The notes beneath the pieces were generated by a model. It was not told the DNA's origin. It was given only the letters and a program-made list of their open reading frames with translations, and searched no databases. Shown one piece after another: positions 42,605 through 54,788 of a stretch of DNA of 64,000 nucleotides (its first letter is position 1; the number at the start of each line of letters is the position of its first letter). A program made the translations under genes and the position numbers. This DNA is from Tubulanus polymorphus (lineage: Eukaryota > Nemertea > Palaeonemertea > Tubulaniformes > Tubulanidae): the NCBI RefSeq assembly GCF_964204645.1, contig NC_134026.1:17314650-17378649 (forward strand). Reading direction: 5' to 3'.

Positions 42605-45005
42605 GAAACAAGACAGATCTTTTTCGTTGAATAAGAGCAACACCTAATTATCAATATCTGGTCACTCAATATGAAGAGAATCGTTTGAACCGTTGGAGTT
42701 TGTTCATTATTCAGGAAAACTGTATTCCCGTCCGAAGGTTGCACAGGTCCTTGGATAAAAAATAAGTTTTGATTGAGGGTAACTCATACCCATTCAAATT
42801 TTATTGTTAGGAGATACCTTAGTAGAGGATATTGATACAAAAGAATTGCAATAAAATGAAATTAATTCCGATTTTCAATAACAATCCTAATTGTAATGCC
42901 CTCAGAAATCAAGCACTTTCATAAAGTTGCACAAGGTATATGGACAAATTGATTCTGTACGAGAAAATTCTCTGATTTTTGTGAAGTTAGTTTTAAAGAC
43001 TAATAATTGAATTCAAAATAACTTATTACCCTGATGAATCGTTTTGTTAGAAAGAGTATAACAATGTGAAAAGTTCTAGCATCCTATTTGTTAATTTTGA
43101 TTGAAATCATAGAGTAAATCTTATCTTATAAATGACGAGTGACTGTTTCCACGAACTTGATATAAGCATTGCAACTGACTATACTCAGAACAAATGTTTG
43201 ACCACCTATTTGGGGAATACTTCTACTTCAAATTATATCAAATTGAATGAAAATTAGGTTTGAACTGTAGGTAAGTTTCGAACGGATCAAATATAAGCCA
43301 GAACACGGATAAGATTCATACGGTTATGTAGAAATTGTTCATATACATTTTCTAAGACAACGAAATAAGGCAGATCTTTTTCTATGAATAGGAGCAATAC
43401 AAAATCTGGCCACTCAATATGAGGAGAATTGTTTGAACCGTTCGAATCCGAAGGTTGCACAAGTCCTTGGAATAAAAATAAGTTTTGATTAAGGGTAACT
43501 CATACCCACATCCCGGCACATCCCCGGAAATTCGTCGCGTGGAGGTCCAAGACCCTTGGTATGGTCACACCAAAAAAAATTCTGCTCTGCGAATAAAACA
43601 AGGGTCCTTTTTTAAGCATCCTACCCTTAGATTTGATCTTCCCCTATCTAAAAAAAATATAGAGAGTGCTAAGAGCATTCTAAAGGTCGCCCAAGAAGTA
43701 AAAAGGGGGTAGCTTTTCAGCTCTCAATCTCCCAACACTCATTTTTGCGGTTTTGGCAGGGGCCCCCAGGCTCAACGGACCCAACCTCAAAGGTTTTAAT
43801 GGTTCTATTCGTACAAAAGGACCCCTTCTAAATACCTGAGAAATTTCAGAGCCCTAGGCCTTCTCTAAAGGGTCCTCCAACCCCCCGCCCCCGAAAAGTG
43901 GTTGCGTGGCAAAATCACCCTAACAATCCTTATTGTAAAACCCTCAGAAATTAAGCATTAATTGCATAAAATTGCACAAGGTCTATGGACAAATGGAATC
44001 TGTAAAAGAAAATTGTATGATTTTTGTGAAGTTACTTTTTATACACAAATAATTATGTTTAAAACAACTTATTACCCTGATGAATCGTTTTCCTTAGAAA
44101 GAATGAAACAATGTTAAAAGTTATAGCATTCATTGGTTAATTTCAATTAAAATCATGGGGTAAATCTTTATCTTTTATTTCAGGCATGACTGTTTCCACG
44201 AACTTTATAAAAGCCCTGCAACTGACTATACTCAGAACAAATGTTTGACCACCTTGACCACCTTTGGGAATTCTTCTACTTCAAATTATATCAAGTTGAA
44301 TAAAAATTTATTACATAGGTAAGTGTCGAACAGATCAAATATAAGCCTCGGTTATGTAAATATTTTGTCATATACATTTTCTAAGACAACGAAATTAGAC
44401 ATATCTTTTTCTATGAATAGGAGCAACACCTTATATCAAAATCTGGTCACTCAATATAAAGAGAATTGTTCGAACCGTTTGCATATTATTCAGGAAAACT
44501 GTATTCAGATATATCCGTCTGAGAGTTGCACAGGTCCTTCGATAAAAGGTTTTTAGGGTAACTCATACCCATACAAATTGAATTTTTTGAGATACTGAAT
44601 AGAGGATCTGATCATTTAAACCAAATAGAATTTTTTGGATTGAAGTTTGCATAATATTCATAAAAACTGCATCAGTCCTAGAGTTGCACAGGTCGTTGGA
44701 TAAGACACAAGCATTTTTAGGTATAATAACGACCATCAAAATCGTATTTTCTAGAGATGCCTTAATAGAGTATATTTATAGAGAAAAAAATGAAATGAAA
44801 TAAAATAAATTTTGTTATTCCAATTGCACTCCTACTTAGAAATTGATCAGAATTTAAACAATCCCATAATGTTATAACCAATCCCATAATGTTATAACAG
44901 GTTTCTTACATTTTTGTACAGTTTGTTTTTATAGACAGGTGATTAAATTCAGAACATTTTACTACCCTGATGAATCATTAACAAGTAATAGCATTCTATC
45001 GGATA
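42605..45005 (+). repeat. Kilobase-scale tandem repeat, about 3 units
   Basis: Units begin near 42605, 43365 and 44388 with GACAACGAAA.(A/T)AGACA.ATCTTTT and GAATAGGAGCAACACC, then GGTCACTCAATAT.AAGAGAAT, CAGGTCCTTGGATAA, GCAACTGACTATACTCAGAA and CAAATGTTTGACCACC. Unit 2 contains about 400 bp (43505-43915) not in unit 1, with GGGGCCCCCAGGCTC and a C-rich end. A diverged relative lies at 52540-53760. No coding frame is conserved between units. Confidence 0.7.
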
Positions 45006-45007
45006 AT

Positions 45008-45345
45008 TCTAATTGAAAATATAGCTGCAAAGCAGCGATAACGGGTTTTTTGCTGTCTTAGAATCCTGTTCATCGGTGGATTTCGACAAAGCATTTGATA
45101 AGGCACAACATCAGCCATTACTAACTAAACAGGCTATTAGGAAACAGTATCAATGATAAGTCGCCCAAATGGCTCAGCAGTTATCTCTGAACGAAAACTT
45201 ATAGCCAAAATCAATGGTACGCCTCATCTTGGAATAAGTCGGTCTAACTAGTGGAGTCACGCTAGGTAGTCTACTGTTTAATGTCCTGACAAATGACATA
45301 CACAGTAATCCAAAATATACCGCAAATCAATTGTGACAAAGTATT
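45008..45345 (+). pseudogene. AGCTG cassette plus LINE reverse transcriptase fragment (copy B)
   Basis: Nearly identical to 3020-3355, with a deletion in the GSILSRLLF region (GTAGTCTACTG against GTAGTATCCTAAGTCGTCTA). It starts copy B of the segmental duplication. Confidence 0.75.
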
Positions 45346-45351
45346 GATATG

Positions 45352-45840
45352 TGATAAAAGGTCGCGACGGTTTTGTACGGGTCCCATATATACGGAAGTA
45401 CGGAAGCGATAAAGGGCCTCGAGTTGTCGCGTTCCAACTCGACAAAGTCGCCATATTTATGTCGACATATCGCGATATATCGCTTCAAGTCGACATGAAT
45501 ATGTCGATATGTTGTGACGTTTTGACGACATATTTCATTTTCTCAACCATTTTCCTCGCAACAATTCGACATATTCATGACGACTTGAAACTCAGTCGCC
45601 ATATTACTGGCGTCCTCATCTTACATTTCGACCTGTCTTCAAATGACGGCTTGTCCCGTGGAAAATGGGTGAAAAAGCGAAATTTGTCTTGAAAACGTCA
45701 CGATATGTCGACATATTCATATATCGACATAAATATAGCGACTTGTCGAGTTGGAACGCGACAACTCGAGGCCCTTTATCGCTTTTGACATATAAGCTTC
45801 CGTACATCTTTAGAAAAAGAAATAATATGTGATCTTTCAT
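45352..45840. mobile_element. Foldback MITE (copy B)
   Basis: Same element as 3863-4370, with a short deletion in the right arm near 45720. Arms at about 45395-45520 and 45700-45800 are inverted. Confidence 0.75.
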
Positions 45841-46009
45841 TAAGTAGGATCACTTGAATGATCGCTTTAATATCACTTAAAGAAAAAAAAAGAATCTGCC
45901 AAAATGACCTTAATATTCGACACTATATCAGATTAATCGACTTCAAAATAGGCGAAAGCATAAGTCTTTATTACGTTATCAATAGGCCTAATTATTCAAA
46001 AGCTAATAA

Positions 46010-46155
46010 AGTGGGCGACAAAACCAAAAAAATGAATTGTCGCGCGCAATAAAACCAAAATAATCAATTGTCGAGGGCGATAAAACCAAAATAATCAATT
46101 GTCGCTGGCGATAAAACCAAAATATTGAATTGTCGCGGGCGACAAAACCAAAACA
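46010..46155 (+). repeat. 31-bp minisatellite, about 4-5 units
   Basis: Same unit as 4545-4685 and 8402-8690 (GCGATAAAACCAAAATAAT). It directly abuts the next ACAAGAGCCCC element. Confidence 0.8.
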
Positions 46156-47110
46156 AGAGCCCCAAGGGGCACAATGGCCAGCCCGTCAGATCTACTTTTT
46201 ATAAATGATGTAATCTGTGGGTTATATTTATCAATATACACTCCCTGCTCAATATCATTTACATAGTACAATCGTGTGTTGACACAGACAGCAGGAACGG
46301 ATGTAATATAGAAATACTAAGTTATTGTATTGTTCAACGCCCCCTGGCGGCCATATACAAAAACCAATGAGCTTGAAACTCACCAAGATCATAGACCATG
46401 TCATGAGCTACAACTTTCCAATTGATTGTGGTAGCAAAATATGCATAGTTACGAATGTAATATAGAAATACTAAGTTATTGTATTGTTCAACGCCCCCTG
46501 GTGGCCACAAACAAAAATCAATGAGCTTGAAACTCACCTCAATCATAGAACATGTCATGAGCTACAACTTTCCAATTGATTATGGTAGCAAAATATGCTT
46601 AAGTATCAATATGATGTGGGAAAAACTTTTTTTCCACCTACAAATGAGTACTGATGACCCCAAGAAGGCTGCCTATGCGTCATAATTGCCTGGTCAAAAA
46701 CACCCTCTCAGATCCCTTTCCAAAGAATACCCATTACAATTGCAATGAAAAATGGCACACCATTAAAAGCTATAGGACTCAGAATTCAGGCCAAAATTGA
46801 CATTTTTGGGAACAAAAAAGGTCACAGGACGGCCATCTTGAGTCCGATTTTTTCACATGCCGATGGGCCCTTGGGGGATACAAATATATACGAATGATCA
46901 AGGTTATTGATAAAAGTGTCTTCAAAATTTCCCTCGAAAACTTTAAAAATGTGTAAAAAGTGCTGATTTTGGCGAACAACAATGGCTGCCAGTTGGCCAT
47001 CTTAAATCTGACAGGGCCAGTTTTTGGCCTGAAGATGTGTCTAGGGTAATGTGTCTAGGTTTTACACGTATAAACCAAATATCAAGACATTACCTTGAAG
47101 CGTCTTCAAA
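46154..47110 (+). repeat. ACAAGAGCCCC dispersed element (copy B), with two CTCF-like units
   Basis: Collinear with 4853-5640 but with an extra tandem unit, so it has CTCF-like cores at 46338-46352 and 46492-46506 where copy A has one. It ends in the same GTGTCTAGGGTA.. tail. Confidence 0.75.
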
Positions 47111-47493
47111 ACTTTGGAACTCTCACGAACTATCTAGATGGTTATCTCTCGACCTCAATTGCTTCAAGACCCATTTCAAAACAACTTTGTTCCATGCAGC
47201 ATACCATTAACTCTCGGAAAGCGAATAGGATTAAACATTCTTTGGCAGAATAAAATTTGATTGAATTTGCAATTCGAGCACATGGCTAATTAGCATATCA
47301 AGGTCATACACCTGATTTGGGAAAAGCCATTTTTTCGCGAACCTTGCACAATCGTCAAGGATGAATTTTCTGTAGAGCAAATAAAAATTCCTCCCAAACA
47401 CCAAATCAACTAGATTTCATAGAAATCGATCTTGAAATACAATTTTAAATCTTAAAATAAAACCCGGAAGTAAAACAGTAGACGATACCGCGG
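47105..47493 (+). repeat. LINE C-terminal relic plus GCAGAATAAAATTTGA repeat (copy B)
   Basis: 47105-47215 encodes LWNSHELSRWLSLDLN and FKTTLFHAAY like copy A at 5645-5755; 47225-47493 matches 5760-6033. Duplication block 1 ends here at the transposon left end. Confidence 0.65.
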
Positions 47494-48420
47494 TTGACGG
47501 TATATCCAGGACTGAAAAGTCACCTAGTGACCTTCACCTTAATATTCGGTTGCAATGAATTCTTATTTCTAAGGCCGTTTGACTGCACCAGTTTTGGCGG
47601 GACATTTTATGATTAGCCTAAGACATTATTTACTTAATGTACCTCCATACTGAATATATATGACGAAGTATAATTAATACTGCAATATAATGAACTAGAC
47701 CAATTATTAAGAATATATTTTCTGGTCCTCTGAAGTTTGTTGTAAAAAGGTTCCACTGTACTCACTTTATTTGAATGACTTGATAATTACAGCAATTTGG
47801 TTCGATTGAAATTGGAGGTGGGTGCAGGTGCCCCTACAAGGATGGTCAGAATGCATAATTTGTAAGCTTGGAATGAAATAATCAGCTGTAGCCTATGCTT
47901 TCATTTGTATTCAATATATACGATGTAACATTTGTAAAGAATGGGGACAAGAAAAGCATTTCTGTTTTTCAATTCAAGTGATTGTCTGAAATAAAGGATT
48001 TAAATTAAAGAAACTAGTATTGTGTTTTTCTTCCGGATTTTTTTCTCTATCCTCGTATAACGGACCAAACTTCAGTGCAGGAAAGCCAGTAATCTCTCCC
48101 ATAACTCCAATGATAAACAAGAAGGACATAGCTTTCTCATTTGTTTAAAATAGGAGCCGTGCAACCCGTCAAAAAGTCGTCTGCTCCAGTCCATACGTTT
48201 GTTGTCAAAATATATTGTCTGAATATATTTATTGCGCACACCTATTATACACTGTGTTTCATCAACCAGTTGATGTTGACAGATATCGGAAGAAGAAGAA
48301 TATCCCCCTAGCACGTGTATTTGTTTACAATAATATCTCGGAAGCGAGAAATACGTGTTGTAACCTGCGCAGATACATGCGCAATGTGAGGTGACTTTTC
48401 AGTCCTGGATATACCGTCAA
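47494..48420. mobile_element. DNA transposon with perfect 32-bp terminal inverted repeats
   Basis: TTGACGGTATATCCAGGACT at 47494 and its continuation to 47525 is exactly mirrored at 48389-48420. The element is 927 bp. No target-site duplication is evident. It lies exactly between the two blocks of the segmental duplication where copy A has 6034-8917. A minus-strand frame of 80 residues (48314-48072) is not recognisable and begins without an ATG. Superfamily unknown. Confidence 0.85.
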
Positions 48421-48421
48421 T

Positions 48422-49350
48422 CGAAGGCCTATTGAATAACAACCCACCTAAATATTGTAAATTTTGTTTTGAAGTTCAATCCAATGAGTCCGTTAATAAA
48501 CGCAACAATTATACTGTGTTTGTTTGAGAGAGTAAAGCTCAGTACCGGTAGGCCTAAAGCCGCGTCGAACTCGATAAACACTTCAAGCGACACAGCGAAC
48601 GATCCCCTTTCCCCCACAGCGAACGCTTACTCCGAATGTCAAGTGTGAGTCCAGCATACGGAAAGGATTGTGTTATATACTTGTATTTAGTAAATACCTA
48701 GTGCATTTGACAATGATCGGTATGTACCGTAGGAAATATAGAGTATTGATGGTATTGATATAGAGGCTGAAGCCCGCGGCCGAATAAAGTAATATATTCT
48801 TTTATTTTGATTCCTCGTAGACATATCAGCTTTTCTCCGCTAGATCTCTTCCGCGTGTTTAGTTTAGGCTTACGATTCCCCGGTACACTAACGATTTATC
48901 TTAGTAAATAGACGGTTAATTCGGTAAAGAAAAATAGGTATTGTTAAACTAACTCCTTGAAGCCCGCAGCCAAATCACTGGTAGTAATAAATTAATTTGT
49001 ACTCGATTTGATTCTCATGATGAGGAGAAACTCGCAGCTGATCCCTGGAACGACGATGTAGTAACACATGTCGATTCGTCGATGTTTACTGCTCGACAGT
49101 GCTTTTAAAATCTAAAGTAGTAAATTTCCAGTGTATCGGTAATATGATTTGATGAGGAAAATGGGCTATTGTTAAAATCACTGTTTGAAGACCGCGGCTG
49201 AATGTGAAGTCTGCGGCAATAAGTTAGTTCATTTATACTTGAATTAATAATCGAAGTGACAATCGGCCTGCGGGTTGATTTCGGGGTGACGACTCGTAAA
49301 ACATGTCGCCCCATTGAATGGGGCTAAATTTTTTATGTTTACGGCCCGAC
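48422..49350. repeat. Dispersed repeats R2 and R1 (copy B)
   Basis: 48422-49245 matches 8918-9740 with very few differences; 49255-49345 matches the first 90 bp of R1 more loosely. Copy B loses similarity after GTTTACGGCCCGAC at about 49348. Confidence 0.75.
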
Positions 49351-49689
49351 TGAGAATTCGTCTGAGTCCTGAATTTAAATCATCAGAATATATACTTTAA
49401 AAGGGAAAATATTGCTCTTAATAGTCAGTAAATAACCAGTTTGCATGAACTCTAGACTATTTGTTGTTAAGTCACGAATCTTTGCATGTACACAGAGGAC
49501 TATAGTTTTTTGTAGAGGAGAGAGTAATTCATTTGAGTCCCCAATTTAAATCCTCAAAATCCCAGTAGATTCATTCATTTCTGGCAGTAGAAAGTGTTGG
49601 CATATGTGTGTGAGCACTATGTTGTTGTGTGTTACTATATAACTTACTAGCTGAATACCTGTCCAATGAACGTCGCATAAATGCAGAAT

Positions 49690-51127
49690 CCTGTTATTTT
49701 TTTGCCAACGAAAATCATTCATTATGTTCACATGTTTAGAGTTCTTGGAACCAACCCCGTCTGACCTGTCAGTGGTAAAAACCCTATCATTCAAATAACT
49801 AACAGAAAATTCTGCCCCAGCCGTTTTTAGGCCCCTCCTCGTTCGATCTTTGTACTTTCTATATTGACCACACTACCTGTACGTTCATTTGAAAAGCCCC
49901 AACCAATTGCATGATTATGTTTAAATTGAGGGACTTTTAATTGAAAATTGCCGAGATAGTCGCTCGATCTGATATTAGGATTCTGTATTTTGTATTACTG
50001 TTTGACATTATTTTTTTGATATCTCTCATCTATACATACATTTTCTTAAGAGAGCTCCTGTCAGAATAGTACATACATTTTGCTTTGACCCCTTCCCCAT
50101 AGAAAGTTTTATTTTATTTGTTTACGGTATACCCTTCCCCAAAATCCGTATGCTCTCTTATAAAATTTACCACGAACGCATGCATCGGCAGCCCCTAGAG
50201 CCATTCCGAGAGGCTGCGTTTGGGCCTCCCTATCTGCCAGTAACCTATCTGTGGTATGGAACCATTCTGAAAAACTGCCCAATGGGCCTGTCCCCCTTCA
50301 AGAACCATTCTGAGACGCTGCGTATGAGCCGGCAACACGGTCAGAACATATCGCTAAGTCCAATCATATTAATTTTGATCCAAAGATTACGTGTGATGAA
50401 TGTCTTAACCAATGTTTTAAACAATGAGGTAAAAATCAGTGTTGAGAGAACTGTGTCATGTACTGTTCTGATGCTGCGTTGTGTATCTAAGTCGGTCAGG
50501 TCAGTAAATTACTGTAGTACTACTACAGAAGCATAGTACGGTACTGATATTTTTTGCTAACGAAAATCATTCATTTTAAATGGCCGGGAAATTAATCTAA
50601 TTGCTCCAAATGTTTAGAGTTCTTGGAACCAACCCCACACCTCCTCTACCCCGTCTGACCTGTCCGTGGTACAAAACCTATGCCCCAGCCGCTTTTAGGC
50701 CCCTCATCCTTGTTCGATCTTTGTACTTACTATATTGACCACACCACCCGTACGTCCATTTAAAAAGCCCCTCCTATCAACCAACGAATTGCATTATATT
50801 ATGCTTAAATTGTGGGACTACCATTAATCGAAAATTGCCGAGAGTCGCTGGACGATGATATTAGGATTCTGTATTTTGTATCACTGTTTGACATTATTTT
50901 TTTGATATCTCTCATTTATACACACATTTTCTTAAGAGAGCCCCTGTCAGAAAAGTACGTACATTTTTCTTTGACCTCCTCCCCGTACAAAGTTACTACA
51001 TTATTTGTTTACCCCTCCCCATAAACGTATGTACTATTCGAACGCTCTCTTATAAAATTTACCACGAACGCACGCAACCGCAGCCCCCGAGCCATCCTGA
51101 GGGGCTGCGTTTGGGCCTCCCTATCTG
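49690..51127 (+). repeat. Direct duplication of about 560 bp separated by 320 bp
   Basis: 49690-50236 and 50557-51127 share GAGTTCTTGGAACCAACCCC, CCCCAGCCG.TTTTAGGCCCC, TTCGATCTTTGTACTT.CTAT, TTAGGATTCTGTATTTTGTA and GAGGCTGCGTTTGGGCCTCC. The spacer (50237-50556) repeats part of the end motif. Non-coding. Confidence 0.75.
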
Positions 51128-51448
51128 TTGGAACATCGCTGAATCACTGAATCGCTGAAACGCTGATTATTATATCAATTTTGCTGATTCAACGCTGAAT
51201 CCAAATTCTACATATTCTAAAGAAAGTGTATTATTTGATCGATTCATTGATATATTTTGTTACATTCGTTAAAAATTCAGTTGGACTACGGTAACGGACG
51301 TATTTTGCAGAGAGCGGTAATGGCTTTCGGCTAACGTCATTGGTACTTCGATGTAGTCCTACAGCTTTAGTAGGGATTCGCTCGGGAAACCCGAGGTTCA
51401 GATATGATAGAAAAATATACAAAAAATCATGACGATTGAAAAATGTGC

Positions 51449-51500
51449 AGGGGCGGATCTAGGCCCAAATTCAAGGGGAGCACTCATTCAAGAGGGCACC
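51449..51500 (+). mobile_element. Solitary hAT MITE end (CAGGGGCGGATCTAG)
   Basis: The end motif matches the terminal repeats of the complete element at 54789-55359. I did not find the other end, so this is a truncated or solo copy. Confidence 0.4.
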
Positions 51501-51744
51501 TGTCCGGATTTGTATTACCACGGCGAGGCGAGCACCGAAGGTACGAAGCCACCAAGGGGTTTATAGAATCAGTTTAAAATTTGAAGCCCAGCTATCGGAG
51601 CATCTGAGGCATCAAAATAGCAAAAAATACCCTTGTCTGAATTTTAGGCAATAACAAACCACTTGTAGTATTTATTGCAATTTGAATGTGCCCCTTTTAG
51701 AATGTGATAGTTATTTAGTCATATTTTTGAGCCGACAATTTTTT

Positions 51745-52460
51745 TAGCCCTTTTCTGGGCGAGAAATATTTGTTTTCTCGCTATCGAATTTGTTTTCTCG
51801 CTTTAAGTTTTGTTTTGGCGGGGGGGGGGGGCGAGAAAGTAGGGCGTGTATGCCGTTACAATACAAGGTCAGTTCAGTTGAACATCTGACTGCCAATTGA
51901 TACGTGTGATATACATTGAATGTTGCGCGTATACCGAATTTTGCATTCTGAATTAGAGAAAAGGAAAGCTATATTAGGAGAGCAGTTGAATAACTAAGCA
52001 ACGTAGTATAGCTATGATATGTATGTATGGCTATCTAACTCACATTATTCAGTAGATTACCAAACTGGTGATGTTAAGTAGGCTGACCTGTCATCGCATC
52101 AATAAATCGACAAAAACAAACGATCGCTTTCTCAACCCCGCCAATTACAAATCTTAGAAAAGAAATCTTATAGCGAGAAAACAAATATCAACGTGAGAAA
52201 ACAAATATTAGCGCGAGAAAACAAATATTTAGCGTGAGAAAACAAAATAATTTTGTTTTCTCGTGCTAAATATTTGTTTTCTCGTGCTAATATTTGTTTT
52301 GGCGACCCCGCCAAAACAAAAGTTTGTTTTCTTGCCCCGCCAAAACAAATATTGGCGCGAGAAAACAAATTATTTTGTTTCCTCGCGCTAATATTTGTTT
52401 TCTCACGTTAATATTTGTTTTCTCGCTATCAATTTTGTTTTGAGATTTTAGTGCTCGAAA
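51745..52460. repeat. GCGAGAAAACAAAT minisatellite in both orientations
   Basis: Units of (A/G)GCG(C/T)GAGAAAACAAATATT at 24-27 bp spacing occur at 52160-52250, then the reverse complement TTTGTTTTCTCGC at 52252-52320, then again forward (52335-52370) and reverse (52372-52440). Short runs also occur at 51770-51830, next to a 12-G homopolymer at about 51819-51830. The dyad centre is AAAATAATTTT near 52250. Confidence 0.8.
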
Positions 52461-52539
52461 AATGTCGGCGTGACGCGAATCAGCCACCATACAGGAGAGT
52501 TTGTCTCAACATCAATTTGTTTCGACAAATAACAAAACA

Positions 52540-53800
52540 ACTTCACTTTGAATAGAAGCAGAACCTTTCAAAACCTGATTATCAAATGTGAACAGAATTT
52601 CTTGCAACTTAAAGCTTCATTAAAGATCTGTATTCACATGAATCAATCCTAAAAGATTCGAAGCAATAAATCCCCACCCAGATTCTATTTTCTAGAGATG
52701 TCTTCATTGAGTATTCATAGAGAATAATTTGGAATAATAAGATAGAACAAATTCTGATATTCTGTTAATACCCCTAGTTGAAAAACCACAAAAAGTTAAC
52801 ATACTGATTAAGTTTCATTAGGTCTATGGATGTATGAAAGTTTAACAGGGTCAATATAGAAAAGATCATACATTTTGTCCAGTTGGTTTTATTAGCCATA
52901 TTGACAATAGTTTTAAAAGGGTCTAAATTTGACCTCTCTGATTTAGAACAGACCATGGACTCTAAAACATTTTAGAGTCCATGAAAGGACCAGGCAGTCA
53001 TCTGTTCCAAGTTGGCCGGTTTCATTTTAGACCAAACCAATTTAGACTGAATGATCCAATCAAAAATTTAGAACGGACTGAATCTGCGTGCATGGACAGA
53101 AACAACCCAGGTTGGTTCTAAGTTCCGAGTCTCGGCGGTATGAATTTAATTTACTGGTCACCTGATCATCATCAAACTGATAAATATAGTTTTCAAATTC
53201 AATATCATTTTAATATAAGTGGAATGATGTTTATTGATCTTAAAATCTCTCAAGTGTGCTGGTCACTGAATATACGTCATCTTTACTTGATTTGAAAATA
53301 ACCTCGATTTACTATAGATTGTTGTGTCCAGGAAAATCCAGTCGTCAAATCTTTTCAATAAGAAAGAGTAATAAAATGTGAAAAATTTTAGCATTTTATA
53401 GGATACTTTAACTGAAATCATAACTAGTGGTCTCATGATTCATTGAGTGATTGTTGCCACAACTTTTATCAAAGCGCTGCAACTGACTACTCATAACAAA
53501 TGTTTGATCTCTTAACTAATAATTCTACTTCATATTAGGCCTATATTAGTTTGCATCCAGTTTTATATCATATACACATCAAAAAGTGTAGAACATCATA
53601 TATAAGCCTCAACACGGATTAGATTTATACAGTAATCTAGATAAATAGTTTGTCTTATCGATTTTGGATGACAAGGAAATCGATTATTCAATTCATGACA
53701 ATATTTTTGATTTGAACGAAGCAGAACCTTTGGCTAAACCTAGTTTCTCTAAGTGGTCGGAGCACTTTTGAAAACTGCAATAGTTTGCAATCAGTTCATT
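52540..53800 (+). repeat. Diverged copy of the 42.6-45 kb tandem unit
   Basis: Shares GAATAGAAGCAGAACC, TATTTTCTAGAGATG.CTT, AAGCGCTGCAACTGACTACT and CAAATGTTTGA with the array at 42605-45005. Non-coding. Confidence 0.5.
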
Positions 53801-54439
53801 TCAGTGCTGGGTCTGTTGTGGTTAGCTTGATCACGATTATTTTTTTAAAGTATTTTACAGGGTAGATGGGTGGGTCAACTTTTAAGCTCAACAAGGTGTT
53901 ATTCTTTTGGCGTTATAATAAAACCTGACTGATCATGCAAATAGTGGATCATCTCTTAGTGGACAAAGTCGTTTCTTTTTCAAGTGAGATCGATTAATGT
54001 TTCATAAATCATTATGGATAAACTATCCACATATAGGCTATGTACGTATATGCAATATAAAAAATTTTTCTTGAGAAAAGAAAGTCTGCTAGGCAAACAA
54101 TACATAACATCAATGGATGTCATCCTCTAGACTAGATAGCAACAACCTCAAGCAATCATGATCGCTCGTAGCTAAAACTGACTTTAGAAAATATCTCACA
54201 TCATTATTGCATAGCATAATTTCAGTCAGTATATTAAGATGTTCCAACAAATTACTAATGGAGAGGGATAGATATGAAAACAAGCCACAATACCTGGAGG
54301 CATGGAACCTGGGACTTACACAAACTGGGTCGCATACTATATACTGGGGTACATAAGTCCAGAAGCCCACTCAAATCTCATGCCGACATATATCTTCATT
54401 ACTTTGAGACATGAACATTAAAATTGGAGTAGCTTCAAA

Positions 54440-54560
54440 TCTCTTCCTCTAAGAGCCTACGAGATCAATCACTCTCAATATTTAGAATCTGAACTCGAGC
54501 ACATCAAACAATTCCTCTCTCAAATGGAATAAAGCCTGCTGATATTTTATACTTCTGTTA
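54440..54560 (+). pseudogene. Penelope-like reverse transcriptase C-terminal relic
   Basis: The frame RAYEINHSQYLESELEHIKQ followed by FLSQM matches the RAxxIxSxxxLxxELxxIKxxFxxNGYP block of Penelope-like elements. A stop follows and the rest is not readable. A retroelement tail (TCGAAACGTTAGAAAAACAA, about 56145) further right may belong to the same or another copy. Confidence 0.4.
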
Positions 54561-54788
54561 TCTTATGTTAAAACAAAGAATCCTGGGGACCTAATAAGAT
54601 GGGGTATACATAAAATTCCCAGTGGTTAATAAGAAAAGGTTTTTATTAGAGAAACTGGCTGATCCCTCATCATATGAATAAAAGAACACAAAAGAATACA
54701 TGAATGATAAACCTGAAAGTTCAGTGTTTTATCATAGTACTTTCGAAACTGGTCATATTTTCAATTTCAATCACAGGTAATTAATTAT

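Noticed and set aside
48072-48314. 80-residue minus-strand frame inside the 927-bp transposon as a transposase
   Set aside because: Begins at a GTG, not an ATG, has no recognisable DDE motif or zinc finger, and is far too short.
54110-54370. 86-residue minus-strand frame
   Set aside because: No recognisable motif; the plus strand just beyond carries a Penelope relic, so this is likely its antisense.
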